Shown piece after piece: positions 1-11,495 of a DNA stretch of 64,000 nt. Each line of letters opens with the position of its first letter. Within the stretch, counting starts at the first letter, position 1. Source of the stretch: Adiantum capillus-veneris (taxonomy: Eukaryota > Streptophyta > Polypodiopsida > Polypodiales > Pteridaceae). The notes below the pieces were generated by a model, which was not told the DNA's origin, searched no databases, and saw only the letters and a list, made by a program, of their open reading frames with translations. The translations under genes were made by a program, and so were the position numbers. The stretch covers positions 40,121,558 to 40,185,557 of the forward strand of contig CM043946.1 of assembly GCA_014529385.2 (NCBI GenBank). Reading direction: 5' to 3'.

Positions 1-505
1 CAAGCGAAAAAATTGTAAAACTAGGCCAAACTTGTGCAAAAGCCTGAATTTTTGGACCATAAGCTCAACCTAACCATAAAGAACAATTGCCCTAGGGAAT
101 GGGGCAAAAAAATTGGCCAAAGTTCAAGTTACCACAAAAAATGCAATTTCAGTGCGTTTAGTTAGGAGTGGTTATATGGGTTAGGATCATTATTAAAGCA
201 TAGCTATGAGCGTAAGAATTTGATGTTTGAATCGAATGGCATGCACGGCACGTGCTGCTATTGAGAGAGAAGGGTGTTACTTCCTTACTACTTATTTGTA
301 TAGTCGAGCTTATGAAGCTCTCTTCTCAAGATGAGACGGAAGAACTCTTTTTGTTCTACTCGCTATGTCATTTTTTGTCAATGTTGATAATGTTTTAAAT
401 GATAGTTCCTCAATGCCGCATTCTTCTCTCTCTTCTCTTCCATCTATGGCTACTTCTCTATCACCAAAATAAGCACATGTTGCTGATAAATAAAAAGGAT
501 TATTT
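1..505. other. Flank with no supported gene
   Basis: AT-rich sequence with short CT runs near 428-450. No open frame here resembles a known protein. Because a reverse-transcriptase frame begins at 506, this stretch may be decayed gag/protease sequence of the same element, but I see no motif that proves it. Confidence 0.4.
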
Positions 506-2460
506 ATGGAATACAAGAATGTGTTTCTAGATGATTTTCCACCAAGGTTACCACCGACATGGGATGTGCAACACAGCATAGATGTGGTTGTACGCAGTAA
601 GCCTGTAAGTAAACCATCCTACAGAATGAGTAATTTTGAGACTATTGAGGTGGAACGTCAGATTGCTGACTACCTCAGTAGAGGGTTCATACAACATAAA
701 TGTTCACCATGGGCCTCTCCCATTTTTTTGGTGAAGAAAAAAGGGCATAGTTTGTACGCGTGTGTAGATTATCGTGGCCTGAATTAAGAACAAGTATTTA
801 CTGCCTAGAGGGATGAGTTATTTGAAAAACTCACCCATGCTTGTATCTTTACAAAGATAGATTTGCAGTCAAGGTATCATCAAGTATGCAATAGTCTTGC
901 TAATATACCCAAAACTGAAACCATCAAGTATGCATTAGTCTTGTTGATATACACAAAATTGCTTTCCAAACAAGGTTTTGACACGATAAGGTTTTGGTTA
1001 TGCCCTTTGGGTTACCTATGCACCATCTACTTTCATGACGCTTATGAATAATGTCTTGAAACCATATCTGGGCAAGTTTGGTACCATTTTTCTCAATTAC
1101 ATTCTAGTGTTTAGTGTCTCTGAGGAAGAGCACTTACAAAATTTGAAGCTTATGTTTGAGTTGTTACAGCAAAACAAGTTATATGCCAAGGAATCTAAGT
1201 GTGATCCTCTCATTCACTATATACGACATGTAATTTTGTTGTCGCACTCAATATGAATAAATCCAAGTGGATGCCATTAGGAGATGGCCTTCTCCCAAAA
1301 ATATGGAAGAGCTTCATATTTTCTTGGGATTTAGGTTTTTAGTAACGGTTTGTTAAAAACTATGCTCGTATTGTTGTTTCGATGACGACCAAAGTGAAAG
1401 CCAAGGGGAAAACATTTTAGTGAGGAGAAGCTCAACAACAAAGTTTCAATGCTCAATAGAAAATTTTTGACGCTCTTAAGGTCGCATTAGTTGCAGCTCC
1501 TATTTTAGCTATTGCGGGCCCTATGAAACCATTTGTGCTAGAAATGAATGTTAGTAATTGTGCTATTGGAGCAGTCGTTTTGCAAGAGGGAAGACCAATT
1601 GCATTTGAACACACGAAACTTGATTTTACACAATAGAATTATTCTGCTTACGAAAGAGAACTCTATGCAATACTATCTGCTTTGAAAACATGGCAACATT
1701 ATTTGTATGGGGCTCAGTTTGAGATTGTGTTTAACCATGAAAGTATAAAATGATTTACACAAAAAATCAATTTTAAGGGTCAAAAATCGAGGTGGGCTAA
1801 AATTTTTGAGGATTATGATACAAAGCTCTGGCATCGTAAAGGAGATACAATGTGGTAGTTGATGCTCTTAGTAGTATGCCTGAGATCAACTCTCTTCTTT
1901 TTACATAGCTTCGAATTGAGTTTTTGGAATCTTTAAAGGGTAAATATGAGCATGATGAAACATACTCCAAAGTGTGGAGCCATGTGCAAATGAGGGATAC
2001 TTCTCACTCCAATGCTAGCAGTGTGCCTTTTTCCTCCACACCTAGTTCTCCTCTTTGAGTGATGAGCTGCAACGATGGAAGAATTTTTTCATAGATGAAG
2101 GGTACCTACTCCACAAGGAGAGAGTTTGTGTATTGATGGATGCAGACATTTGATGCTAAATTCTTTATGAATGTCATGATAGTCCTAGTGCAAAGCACCC
2201 AAGCATAAAGAAAACTTATGCACTTATACGATGGCAATTTTATTGGCCACGTTTATATGGGTATGTTTAAATCTATGCTTTGCATTGCCAAAAGTGTCAA
2301 ATTAATAAAGCGGAGCACCTGAAAGCAGGAGGTCTTTTGCATCATTTGGAGATTCCCAATGGTAAATGGGAAAGTATCTCTATGGATTTTATTGTGGGTT
2401 TACCCACCACTGTATGAGGTCATGACTCGGTATGGATGGTAGTAGATCGGCTCACTAATG
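506..2460 (+). mobile_element. Element G: decayed Ty3/gypsy pol (RT, RNase H, integrase start)
   Basis: Remnant of the pol polyprotein of a Ty3/gypsy LTR retrotransposon. The RT entry segment (506-787) shows the usual pattern: proline-rich start, KPxSKPxYRM, SPWASPIFLVKKK and CVDYRGLN. Codons for 'KIDLQSRYHQ' follow near 855-885. A 44-bp tandem duplication at 878-965 breaks the frame. The catalytic segment near 1090 reads FLNYI where FLDDI is expected, so the two aspartates are lost. RNase H is readable at 1520-1850 (ERELYAIL, TWQHYL) with stops. The integrase HHCC region and the start of its core (SMDFIVGLP) lie at 2160-2440. The element stops abruptly at 2460 and no LTR of its own was found. 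Residue style resembles chromoviruses, but the C-terminus that would show a chromodomain is missing. Confidence 0.85.
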
Positions 2461-2690
2461 TCAGGACAAGGGGTCATACAACTTAGAGCTAGGAGCTAAG
2501 AGCTCCATCCTAAGTTTGTAGGCTAAGAGCAAGAGGCTTAGGGATAAAACAATGCCAAGTGGAAAGGGATTCCTATATATAGCAGTCCTAGGGCAAGGCC
2601 TTGGGCTATATAAGGATACGACAGGGTGGAGTTTTGCTTTCACAATTGCCCTCTGCTTTATATTGGTATCAAATCTCAGGGGAGAAGGAC
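2461..2690 (+). other. Possible LTR 3' end with PBS-like site
   Basis: Two TATA-like strings (TATATATAG at 2574-2582, CTATATAAGG at 2605-2614) are followed at 2663-2670 by TTGGTATC. This resembles the LTR end plus initiator-Met PBS of many plant retrotransposons (TGGTATCAGAGC). The match decays after eight bases and the preceding bases are not CA, so this is a weak call. Its left edge coincides with the abrupt end of element G. Confidence 0.3.
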
Positions 2691-2744
2691 AATATGAAAG
2701 GTGGTCGTGGGGTTCTTTGCACGATGATGCATGGCTCCTTTCTC

Positions 2745-2751
<7 letters not shown>

Positions 2752-2801
<50 letters not shown>

Positions 2802-2815
2802 GTGCGCGCACGTGT

Positions 2816-2851
<36 letters not shown>
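2752..2851 (+). repeat. Compound microsatellite (CT)n-(CA)n
   Basis: About 48 bp of CT repeat (2752-2799), a short CG/GT-rich spacer, then about 37 bp of CA repeat (2815-2851). Long frames through it on both strands are low-complexity artefacts. Confidence 0.95.
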
Positions 2852-2855
<4 letters not shown>

Positions 2856-3195
2856 CTATGGCATGCTCAAGAACTCCACATGAGAGTAAGCCCTTATGAG
2901 GAGGGGGGAAGCTCAGTGACTTCGTTCAATTGTGATGTAGGAACTAAACATGTGCGCGCAAGGCTGCTGGGAATTTTTTGCTCCATGGCCATCTTCAAGC
3001 AAATCCTGCCATGTGTGCCACAAGCAATTTGTCTCTCCTCTACATTGTTGCTCACTAGTGACATAGCTTGTGGGCTTGAGGGTTCACACCCAAGGGCCAT
3101 CCATCCTTTGGATTTAAACAAGGGGTTGGCCAAGGGCTGTTTCCCATCATTGGGTGCCTCACTTTGACACACACATTTATTTTGTTTTGTTTTAC

Positions 3196-3244
3196 CTCTC
3201 TCTCTCTCTCTCTCTCCCCCCCCCCCCCCCCCCCCCCCCCCCCC
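3196..3244 (+). repeat. (CT)n followed by poly(C)
   Basis: A CT run of about 20 bp passes directly into about 29 C residues (3216-3244). Such homopolymers are often mis-sized in assemblies, so the C count is uncertain. Confidence 0.9.
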
Positions 3245-3405
3245 ATGTGGACCTTTCTCTTTCATTTTTAGCTTATGTTACCCTAAGTTTTTTCGGTGTT
3301 GAATGCAAGCAAACGATTTGACACAGTCATCACAACTTTCAAAAAACAAGGCTAAAAATACTCGAAATTGTTTTTTAGGCCCAATAATCATATTGGCATA
3401 CTCTA

Positions 3406-3807
3406 GGGTAAAGGGGCCATTAAAAAACCGGGGCCCTGTGGAGGGACCCCTGACCCCCTTACTTTATATCCTTAAGGTTCAGTGTTGAGACACAAGCGGC
3501 CAATTGGGGAGACGGTTAGCTAAACTTCACGTGAAATCTTGGCCGTTTAATCTGCGTTCGAGCCTTGCTGGCCGCATTGTCTCATTAAACCCGCTGGGTA
3601 TGGACTTATTCACGGCATTTTTTGTTACACGTAATCTTTTCCTCACCGTCGTGTGTCGTCGTCGAAACTTTGCTTCCAACGTGATTTTTAGGGAAGGTAG
3701 GGTGGAGACTCAGCTTCAATTTGCGCTTGTGCACGCTTGATTCTGCGCACCACGGCTCCAGAAATTGGTTGCAGAGCTTAGATGACCTTATATTGGCCCC
3801 TTTACCC
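3406..3807. mobile_element. Candidate MITE / small non-autonomous DNA transposon
   Basis: A 402-bp segment bounded by perfect inverted ends: GGGTAAAGGGGCCA at 3406-3419 and its complement TGGCCCCTTTACCC at 3794-3807. A TA dinucleotide flanks each side (3404-3405 and 3808-3809), as expected for a TA target-site duplication. The flanks joined across one TA match the uninterrupted sequence at 3829-3867 (CATATTGGCATACTCTACAT and onward), which looks like an adjacent empty copy of the target. The interior has no transposase and no convincing frame. TA target choice suggests a Tc1/mariner-like mobilizer, but the ends do not match the Stowaway consensus I know. Confidence 0.65.
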
Positions 3808-3867
3808 TACATTAAGTGCGACCCATGACATATTGGCATACTCTACATTAAGTGTGACCCATGACAT

Positions 3868-4442
3868 AACTTCAGCCTTGAAAACTTGACTATTCCGCTC
3901 AAATTGTTAGCAGGTGATCTCACTTACATCTCCCCGTGACACACACATGATGAACACTATCCCCATTAACCTATTGATGTTTGTTTACCCATGCTCAAGT
4001 TCCTATGCGATCATTTAGGCCTTTTCTTTGCACCGCTGTTTCGGAATGAACAATTGCAGTTACATGAGTGAAGGCAAGTCTTTATCACCCCACCTAGCTT
4101 CGAAATGACCTCACTTCAATAGCAATACAGACTTTCTTTTCCCTTAACAATAGCGCACGACCTTTCGGTCCTGCTCAGTAGCCTCAACGCAAACACCACT
4201 GCCCTCTTATCCCACCTCAGTGAGCTTGCCACTCAGGATACCCTCTTCATGTGCCTGCCTCCAGGCAAAGATCCCCAACTACCATAATGACGTAAAAGAC
4301 ACCTCTCACTTGCAGGTCGAAGGAACCAAGAAAGTAGCTGCACGTGCATATAATCGTGCAAGTTAATTACGTGTTTTTCCTCTGTGCTCATTTGGACCTT
4401 CTCCTGCACCGCACCCATGCTAGCATTGATAAGCATTCTTGC

Positions 4443-4473
<31 letters not shown>

Positions 4474-4542
4474 TGTGGACACACATGGATGTAACATTTT
4501 GGCCTCTTCAAGACGTTAATATAACATTTCAATGCCATTTTC

Positions 4543-4592
<50 letters not shown>

Positions 4593-4771
4593 AGCACTTC
4601 TAGATTCATTTTAGCATCTCTTTATTTGTAGTGGATTGGTCATTGATATACATCTTGGAGCAAATTCTCAAATAATTTTTTTGCATACGTGGGAGGTATA
4701 TAGGTATGTCATAAAAGGGAATCAAGGGAGATGATGGCTTTATGATGGAAAACCAAAGGGAAATGCCTGCG
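3868..4771. other. Non-coding stretch with two CT microsatellites
   Basis: I see no gene here. It holds CT microsatellites at 4443-4474 (interrupted) and 4549-4589. Frames that run through them are repeat artefacts. The right edge at about 4772 is where homology to the Tat/Athila-like family begins abruptly. Confidence 0.6.
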
Positions 4772-4773
4772 AC

Positions 4774-7559
4774 GTGGCCCTAGATGACAATCTATCCAAT
4801 GGAGCAGAAGACACAAGTAGCAATTCATCTAGTGACTCCTCACTAGATATCAGCCGTAATAAACAATTAGACAAGAAGAGTAAGAAATATAAGAGGCGAA
4901 GATGTCGAGCAAATGTGCGTGCGAGAATAAGTGAAAAGAAATCTATTGCAAAATGGCTTAATTATATACGGGCATGTGATGCTCATCGGAAGTTGGTAGA
5001 TAACTGGGGTGAATACCTTCAAAGCGTTATGTGGTGTAGTCCACAACCCATTGACATCGCACAACTAGAGGCTACAGAGAAGCCAAAGTTGAGCCGTACC
5101 ATAAGGAGATGACAAAATCAAGAGTTAGCTCAACAACAAAAGGAATCGGAAGTGGAATTGCAGTTCATAGAACAACAGGACCCCACAGACTTACACCCTG
5201 CACTTGAACATTTCAAATCCTACACCACAGAGGAATGTAAGGTTGTGTATACAAAGGCTCAAAGAAAACCTATCGATGGAAGCAATGGAATTTATGATGG
5301 TCCAGCAAGAAAATAGAGTTAGCAGACCTAGGAGAAGAGTCCAAACCTGTTTTCATTGCCCAAGATCTGACAGAGACTGAGGAGTGTGTACATAAAGAAC
5401 TTCTCAAGGAATTCAAGGATATATTTGCTTGGACATATCATGATATGAAAGGTGTTCCACCTTCCATGGTGCAACACACAATCCCCATGAATAGCATGAC
5501 TAAACCAGTTTAGCAACGACCCTACCCAATGAATCCTAAATATGCAAAGATCGTTCAAGAAAAGATTGAAATGCTTGTGAAATGTGGATTCATATACCCT
5601 ATTGAGCACTCCCAATGGGTGTCTCCAATAGTGATTGTGCCAAAAAAGAATGGGAAACTCAGAGTGTGTGTGGATCTCAAGAATGTCAATGCTGCCACTA
5701 GGAGGGACCATTACCCCTTGCCATATTTAGAACATGTGCTTGAAAGAGTTGAAGGGAAGGAAGCTTATAGCTTTTTAGATGGGTACTTTGGATACAATCA
5801 AATCACAATTGCGTTAGAGGACCAAGCTAAAACAGCCTTTATAACCGAATTTGGAGTGTGTTCTAGCTCAACCAGGAGAACATAAACTGGACTACCCATT
5901 AGCTTTGCAAGTCGTCAATTGAATGATGCCGAGAGAAACTACACCACTACATAGGAGAAGGTTTAGGTATGATTTATGCAGTGAAGAAATTTCGCTATTA
6001 TCTTCTTGCCAACAAGTTTGTTTTCTATGTGAATCATCAAGCCTGGTTGTATCTAGTAAATAAACCTTGTTCCATGGGAAGAATTACACGATGGTTGTTA
6101 ATTCTCCTTGAGTTTGATTTTACCGTTGTGGTGAGACCTGGTAAAAGACATGTCATGGCGGATCATTTGTCTCGCATACCCAATGTTGAAGCCCCTACTA
6201 GATTCGATGATGAATTTCCTGATACTTCTCTATTCCTAGTCAAGACCATACCTGAATGGAGTGAGAGGATTATGAACTTTTTAGTTAACGGTTTTCCACC
6301 CAAAGAGCTTCGTAAGGACATAGCTCAAAAACTGTTAAAAGAACGTGAACCTTATTCTCTCATTGCAGGAACTCTCTATAGGTTAGGAAAGGATGATATT
6401 CTTAGACGTTGTGCCCGGGAGGATGAGTATTTATACATACTGCAAGAAGCCCACATGGGTATAGCCAGAGGACATTTCTTAGGGGAACTAACAGCTCGAA
6501 AGGTGTTGTAATCAGGCTATTGGTGGCCTACTTTATTCAAGGATGCATCACTTTTTGCAAAAGGATGTGATGAATGCCAACGTTATAAGATCACACAATG
6601 AAAGGATAAGATGCCCTTACATCCTGTTAAAGTGACTCAACCATTTGAAAAATGGGATTTGGGTTTGTAGGCCCAATTAGTCCGGCAACTCGTAGCACTC
6701 AATCTCGATATATTATTGTTGCAACTGACTATGTGACAAAGTGGACAAAAGCTAGGACAACACGTAAGGCTGATGCAAGGTCAACTGCCAAGTTTCTTTT
6801 TGAGAACATTATTACAAGATTTGGTTATCCCTTTGAGATTGTGAGTGAAAATGGCACTCATTTTATAAATGGAGTGATAAAAGAACTCAATACCAACTTC
6901 ATGATAGCTCACCATAAGTCCACACCTTATTATCCATAAGCAAATGGCCAAGCTGAGAGTACCAATAAGACCTTAATTTTTATCATGACCAAAATGGTGG
7001 AATCTCATCGCACAGATTGGGATTTGAAGCTGACTTTAGCTCTATGGGCTTATCGTACTTCTTACAAAGTGGCTATTAATTGCACACCATTCAAAATGGT
7101 ACATGGCCAAGAAGCAGTTATGCCATGGGAGTTTGTAATTCCTAGTCTGCGCGTAGCTTCACAAGAAGGTTGGGATGGTAAACCTTTAGTTGAGCGGTTA
7201 TACATCCTTTAGAGGTTAGATGAAGAAAGACAATTGGCTGTGCAAAACGCACTTGTGGAGAAAGATAGGAGGAAGAAATGGTTTGACCGTCATCTAAAGA
7301 ACAAAAATATCAATGTTGGTGATAAAGTCCCTATGTATGGAGCCCTAACGAAAAGAAAAAGTTGAAATATGCGGGAAAAGGATCATATCGAGTATGTGAA
7401 ATCACCCCACAAGGGACCATTCATGTGGAGACTCTTGATGGAGTTGAAACCATCGGATTTCTCAATGGTAGCAAATTTAAAAGATATTATGATCCTTTAA
7501 GCCAAGAGGAGCTACGTGCCATCCATAAAAAAAGGCAGCCAAGGCATAAACAGAATTGA
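4774..7559 (+). pseudogene. Element A pol remnant: RT, RNase H, integrase
   Basis: Parts in order: protease-RT linker (4774-5300; CDAHRKLVDNWGEYLQSVMW matches element C), RT fingers and palm (5520-5860), RNase H tail (5880-6190; YAVKKFRYYLL, HVMADHLSRIP), integrase zinc-binding region (6420-6600), integrase core (6652-7212; GTHF, TPYYP, ADARSTAKFLFENIITRF), and GPY/F-like end (7362-7559). Against element C about 565 bp are missing at about 5858: RT from the FAFRVMAFGL motif through the catalytic FLDD and the start of RNase H. The join sits in GTGT shared by both sides. The second integrase acidic residue is altered (VSENGTHF for VSDNGTHF). Multiple stops make it a pseudogene. Confidence 0.9.
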
Positions 7560-7672
7560 AGAAAATACAAGCTCAAGCTGAGGCTAAAGAGCAACAACAA
7601 TGCATAAGATGCCAACGAGAGGCCAACCTTAGAGTTACACATGCATTCCACGTGGAAACAGAGGATGATTGA

Positions 7673-8760
7673 TTGGACTCTGACACACCTCTACGATACC
7701 CTATTGAGCTAAATAGCACCTATGGAAAAGTGTTATATAACGCCTTATTGGACACGGGTGCTAAGTATAATCTGCTATCATATGGAGTGTGGTGTCAATT
7801 GGGAAAGCCATCTCTATCTGAGAGTATTATCCAAGTCAAGAGTGTCAACAAGAAAAAAACTGCGGTTTTTGGAATCTGGCACACTTCTGCCAGTTATGAC
7901 AATGGGGTTGTAGCTTAAGACTTTTTGGTCATGCCTGCTGGAGCTATGGAGGGTAATATAAATCTAGGACGCACGTGGATGATAGGCACCAAATGCACTA
8001 TTGATTGGGGGACTGGGGGTGTCACAACGCAGAAACCAACTCTTAGCCCTGCTACTCAAGCCATAGTCCCTAAGATATTGCCTCTCGAGGAAATAAAACC
8101 CAAAACATTGCATGTCCAAGAGGCTGAACCATATGTCCCCATAGCCCAACTCTCTAGAGCTTCAAGTGTTGTAGTTGAAATAAAGCTTGAGACACACAAA
8201 ACCCATCCTAATATAACAAAGAAAACATACAAGTGGGTCCCTAAAGCTTCTTTAGCGACCATAGCTAGTGCTAAAGGACAGGAGCTTGGTAAGAGACGTT
8301 CCACTCGCCCCAAGAAATGTTGCGTTGGATTCCTAAAAAACTATTGGATGCCCAAGGCTACTATGCAGGAAATAATCAAGTTTGGGTGTCAAAACGTAAA
8401 TTGTGCTCTTACCTGTCACCTGACCCATGTGAACCCAATCCTGTAGCTCCAAAACGAATTGACAATTGTGGAAAGAAAAAAATAACGGAATGCTACGTAC
8501 CCGTCTAGAGCTAGTTTGGGTACCGAAGAAAGAACGATTTGTTCCACCTAGCTCAAGAACAGGGAAGTCAAATGAAGCTTCTTGCTCTTCATGTAGTTCC
8601 TATATAAAAATATAAGCTTCGACACAGCCTCCACCTACCATTGTACATATCCATACAAACAAAAAAGAGTTTGCACCTCCCGTTGTAAGTTCACCACCTA
8701 CAACAACATTGCAAATAAAATAATGGGAGAGTACCTTACCACCCTTGCAACTAGATGAAA
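7673..8760 (+). pseudogene. Element A post-integrase protease-like domain and W-x-P-K segment
   Basis: The frame contains ALLDTGAKYNLLSYGVW (aspartate codon 7751), a stop near 7917, then in a shifted frame GNINLGRTWM and KCTIDW. This is the layout of a retropepsin: DTG active-site loop, then a hydrophobic-LG element. It lies downstream of integrase, not upstream of RT where gypsy proteases normally sit. The following segment carries repeated tryptophan motifs (YKWVPK near 8230, RWIPK near 8325, LVWVPK near 8512). Elements B and C have the same order. The region also resembles the tail of no family I can name. Confidence 0.7.
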
Positions 8761-8782
8761 CGCATAGGGTGGTCGAAAACTA

Positions 8783-9004
8783 TTGGTTAAAGCCTTCACC
8801 CATAACAACTTGGAACAATTGGTTTCAAAAGGTGATGACATTATTCCAAAAGGTATGATCTACCCAGGGAAGGGGGGAGTGTTTGCGGATATCCATCATT
8901 CACTTGCTTCCCTCTTAACCTTCTTCCCTGACCTCTCAATCTCCAATCTTAGGGAATGTATAGATAAAGCCTTATACTCACAGAAAATAAAAATAATAAA
9001 GTAA
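8783..9004 (+). pseudogene. Element A small 3' ORF (ORF2) remnant
   Basis: The readable frame (HNNLEQLVSKGDDIIPKGM, then KGGVFADIHHSLASL and SNLRECIDKALYSQK) matches the small ORF at 51333-51569 in element C almost residue for residue. The C and B copies begin at an ATG overlapping the upstream stop as TAATG. Here that site reads TATTG, so the start codon is lost. Function unknown; no domain recognised. Confidence 0.55.
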
Positions 9005-9156
9005 AAGAGCAAGAGCCACCAAAGAAAAATCTGAAAACCTACAAGTTCTATACATAGCACAAAATCATAAAGACACATTATGCACAAGGACATGACCTTT
9101 TGACACGACCCTTGTAATAGTTGCACTCTAACTGTCATTTACCTGTGTGTACAGAT

Positions 9157-9578
9157 ATGGCTCGTATGCTAGAGTCATACACTCCTGCCTTGGCTGAGAG
9201 GTATCCTCGTTACTTTTCACAAGTGTTTCACATGGTCTTTCCGGTGCTTGCCTATGAGTGGGATTTGGTAGGTACGCTAGCATGTGAGAGAAATTTTGAC
9301 GAGTTAGAATGGCTGATACGTCTCTTGACCACAACTGATCCATACTTAATAGAGAGCGTTTCTCCCATTGCACAAGCCTACCCTTTTGACCCAGATGACT
9401 ATAGACGTCTAGTGACCTTTTTAGTAAAATTGGTGCCTCTAATGATGAAGACGATTTACATGATTACACGGATGGCACATATGGTCTCACGGATGATGAC
9501 TTTATTTTTCTCGATGATGAGGATAGGGGTTTAGCCTTAGGGTTCCCCCCCAATCTCTACAATATCCTATTTCCTTGC
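9157..9578 (+). pseudogene. Element A 3' ORF3 remnant (140-aa family)
   Basis: The ATG at 9157 follows GTGTACAGAT, a splice-acceptor-like AG two bases before the start, as in element C. The product matches C over the first 90 or so residues (ERYPRYFSQVFHMVFPVLAY, CERNF-ELEWLIRLL). A frameshift near 9425 breaks it, after which the conserved tail (DDEDRGLALGFPPNLYNI) is readable in another frame to about 9578. The normal stop is also lost. No signal peptide or membrane anchor is apparent, so it does not look like an envelope gene. Function unknown. Confidence 0.75.
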
Positions 9579-10933
9579 CTCTCTAGGGGGAGTGCAAATA
9601 ATTAGGTTAGGGTTCCTTATGTTGTTTAATTGTTTTCAATAAGGGTTGGAACCTCTTCCCACTGATGTGTCTCCTAGAGGTATTCTTTGTGTTTCATAGT
9701 GTGTACAGGAACGTGTTGCTATTGTTAGAATTTGGACCTTCATGGAATCTTTCTCTTGGTCACTCTTCAAATCAAGCGCGATCATCAACACAAACAGGTG
9801 TTTCTTATCCATTAGCATTGCCCTTATCTTTTTTGCATCTATGTTTGGCTGCTTTAATTGTGATTGGTAGCATAATATTCAACGCATTTGCTTAGTATCA
9901 AACATTAAATTCAATGTAATTCTTTGTCATAATCACTTGTCTAGGTTTAAAAATCAAGCAGTCTGACTAAGCTAGTTCGACCAAGCTAGGCGTTAGAGAT
10001 CTTCTCTTAATACCATGGGGAATGCCTTCCTAATAATCAATGGTTACTTAGGTTCTTAATCCGATTTAGGCAGCATTGTGTGCAATGTTCTAGGGCTTTC
10101 TAGTGGGCTTAGTCCCTATTGACCCTTAGCTTAAGTATTATAAAGGGAGTTACTAACGTGATGAGCTTGGGGAGGGTAACAGTGTTATATGACTCCCCAA
10201 AGTTACAAAATTAAAAGGCTAAAAACAAACCAAAAAAAAAATCAAAGTGTCACAATGTAAAATCTTAAGCGGAAAGAGAAATTTCTGCTTGATTTGGTAC
10301 TTCAATCACATGTATCGCCTATGGTATTAGAGCCCTAGAGGTTCTCAGTGTGGGCGCTTTTCCTTGAAAAGCAAAAACCCCAAAGCATACAAAATAAGCA
10401 CACACATCAAAATTTCACTGTGAAAAGACTCTGGAAAGTCAAAGAAAAAAATAACTCAAGCCATGACTTCATGAGCAATTTATTTTATCGTATCTTAACT
10501 ACAAGATTTTCTAGGTATAGCCTCTAGTCAACCCTCGGACATGAAATACTTGGCTCTTGCGATTAAACAACTTAATTGACTAGAGAAAATTGAGAAGTTT
10601 ACCCATGGTATTAATAGTTGATCTCTAGTGCATTTCGACCATTAAATTAGCGACCCCAGACTTGTTTAGTTTTTTACCTTTATAACTGTTTAGGCGTTTG
10701 ATTATATTAGAATTTAATGTTATTGCTGATGAATGGTTTAAAATTATGTTACCAATCAAGTTGTCTGCCTACAACTGCATATGCTTTTTGATTGTATATG
10801 AGAATGCAATTATTGTGCCAATTTTGTTTGATTTTGCAGTGACTGAAGAAGGCTAAGAACATTCATCTCAAATGTTCATCCACGCCAATGAACGAGCTTC
10901 AACTCAATAGCTTCCGAGGACGGAATCTATATC
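9579..10933 (+). other. Element A 3' non-coding tail
   Basis: About 1.35 kb between ORF3 and the polypurine tract. A block at 10300-10400 (TGGTATTAGAGCCCTAGAGG and beyond) is shared with the tail of element B near 54600. A block at 10550-10890 is shared with element C at 52350-52690. C lacks roughly 690 bp of this tail. No coding frame seen. Confidence 0.7.
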
Positions 10934-10946
10934 AAGAAGGGGGGCA

Positions 10947-11419
10947 TGTTAAGCGACAAGTCATGCAGAGGAGTCAATAATGGGCGAATATGAGGCTTGG
11001 GGACTGTCCAATGTGACCTATCGCTTGGTGTTGACATTGGTATCGAAGACATGACATGCGACAGTGAAGTCAACACCAGGCGAATATGAGGCTTGGGGAC
11101 TTTCCAACGCCACCTATCGCTTGGTGCTGACCTTGGCAAATAGGCGTCGGCCTAGTAAACATCCACGGACATTACATTGTTTTGAGTCAGGGACCGGGCT
11201 TGTCGGTCCAATAGGAAAAGGGTAAGAGTGATCGCCAATGAGAGGCGCACTCTAACTGGAACATTCAAGGGTTAGTTGGCTAAGAATGGGTACCCAAGTG
11301 TGAGTGGGCGAGCTCATATAAAAGTCACATAAATCTAAAAATTAATCATTCTCTCATTTGTGCAATTGTAGAGTGCTCTTGCTCCATCGCTATCTTCTTC
11401 TTCTTCTCTTTGTGTGTGT

Positions 11420-11495
<76 letters not shown>

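Noticed and set aside
2461-2690. A confident Copia-type LTR
   Set aside because: The primer-site match is only eight bases and the preceding bases are not CA; kept as a low-confidence remnant only.
2552-3265. Overlapping long frames on both strands with Ser-Leu, Arg-Glu, Cys-Val or poly-Gly runs
   Set aside because: They are translations of CT, CA and C microsatellites. The same holds for frames at 4233-4631, 11346-11637, 18394-18876, 30867-31196, 40251-40609, 52930-53392, 55626-55925 and 59406-59606.
3504-3740. 78-codon frame inside the candidate MITE
   Set aside because: No resemblance to a transposase or any other protein; length is within chance for this composition.
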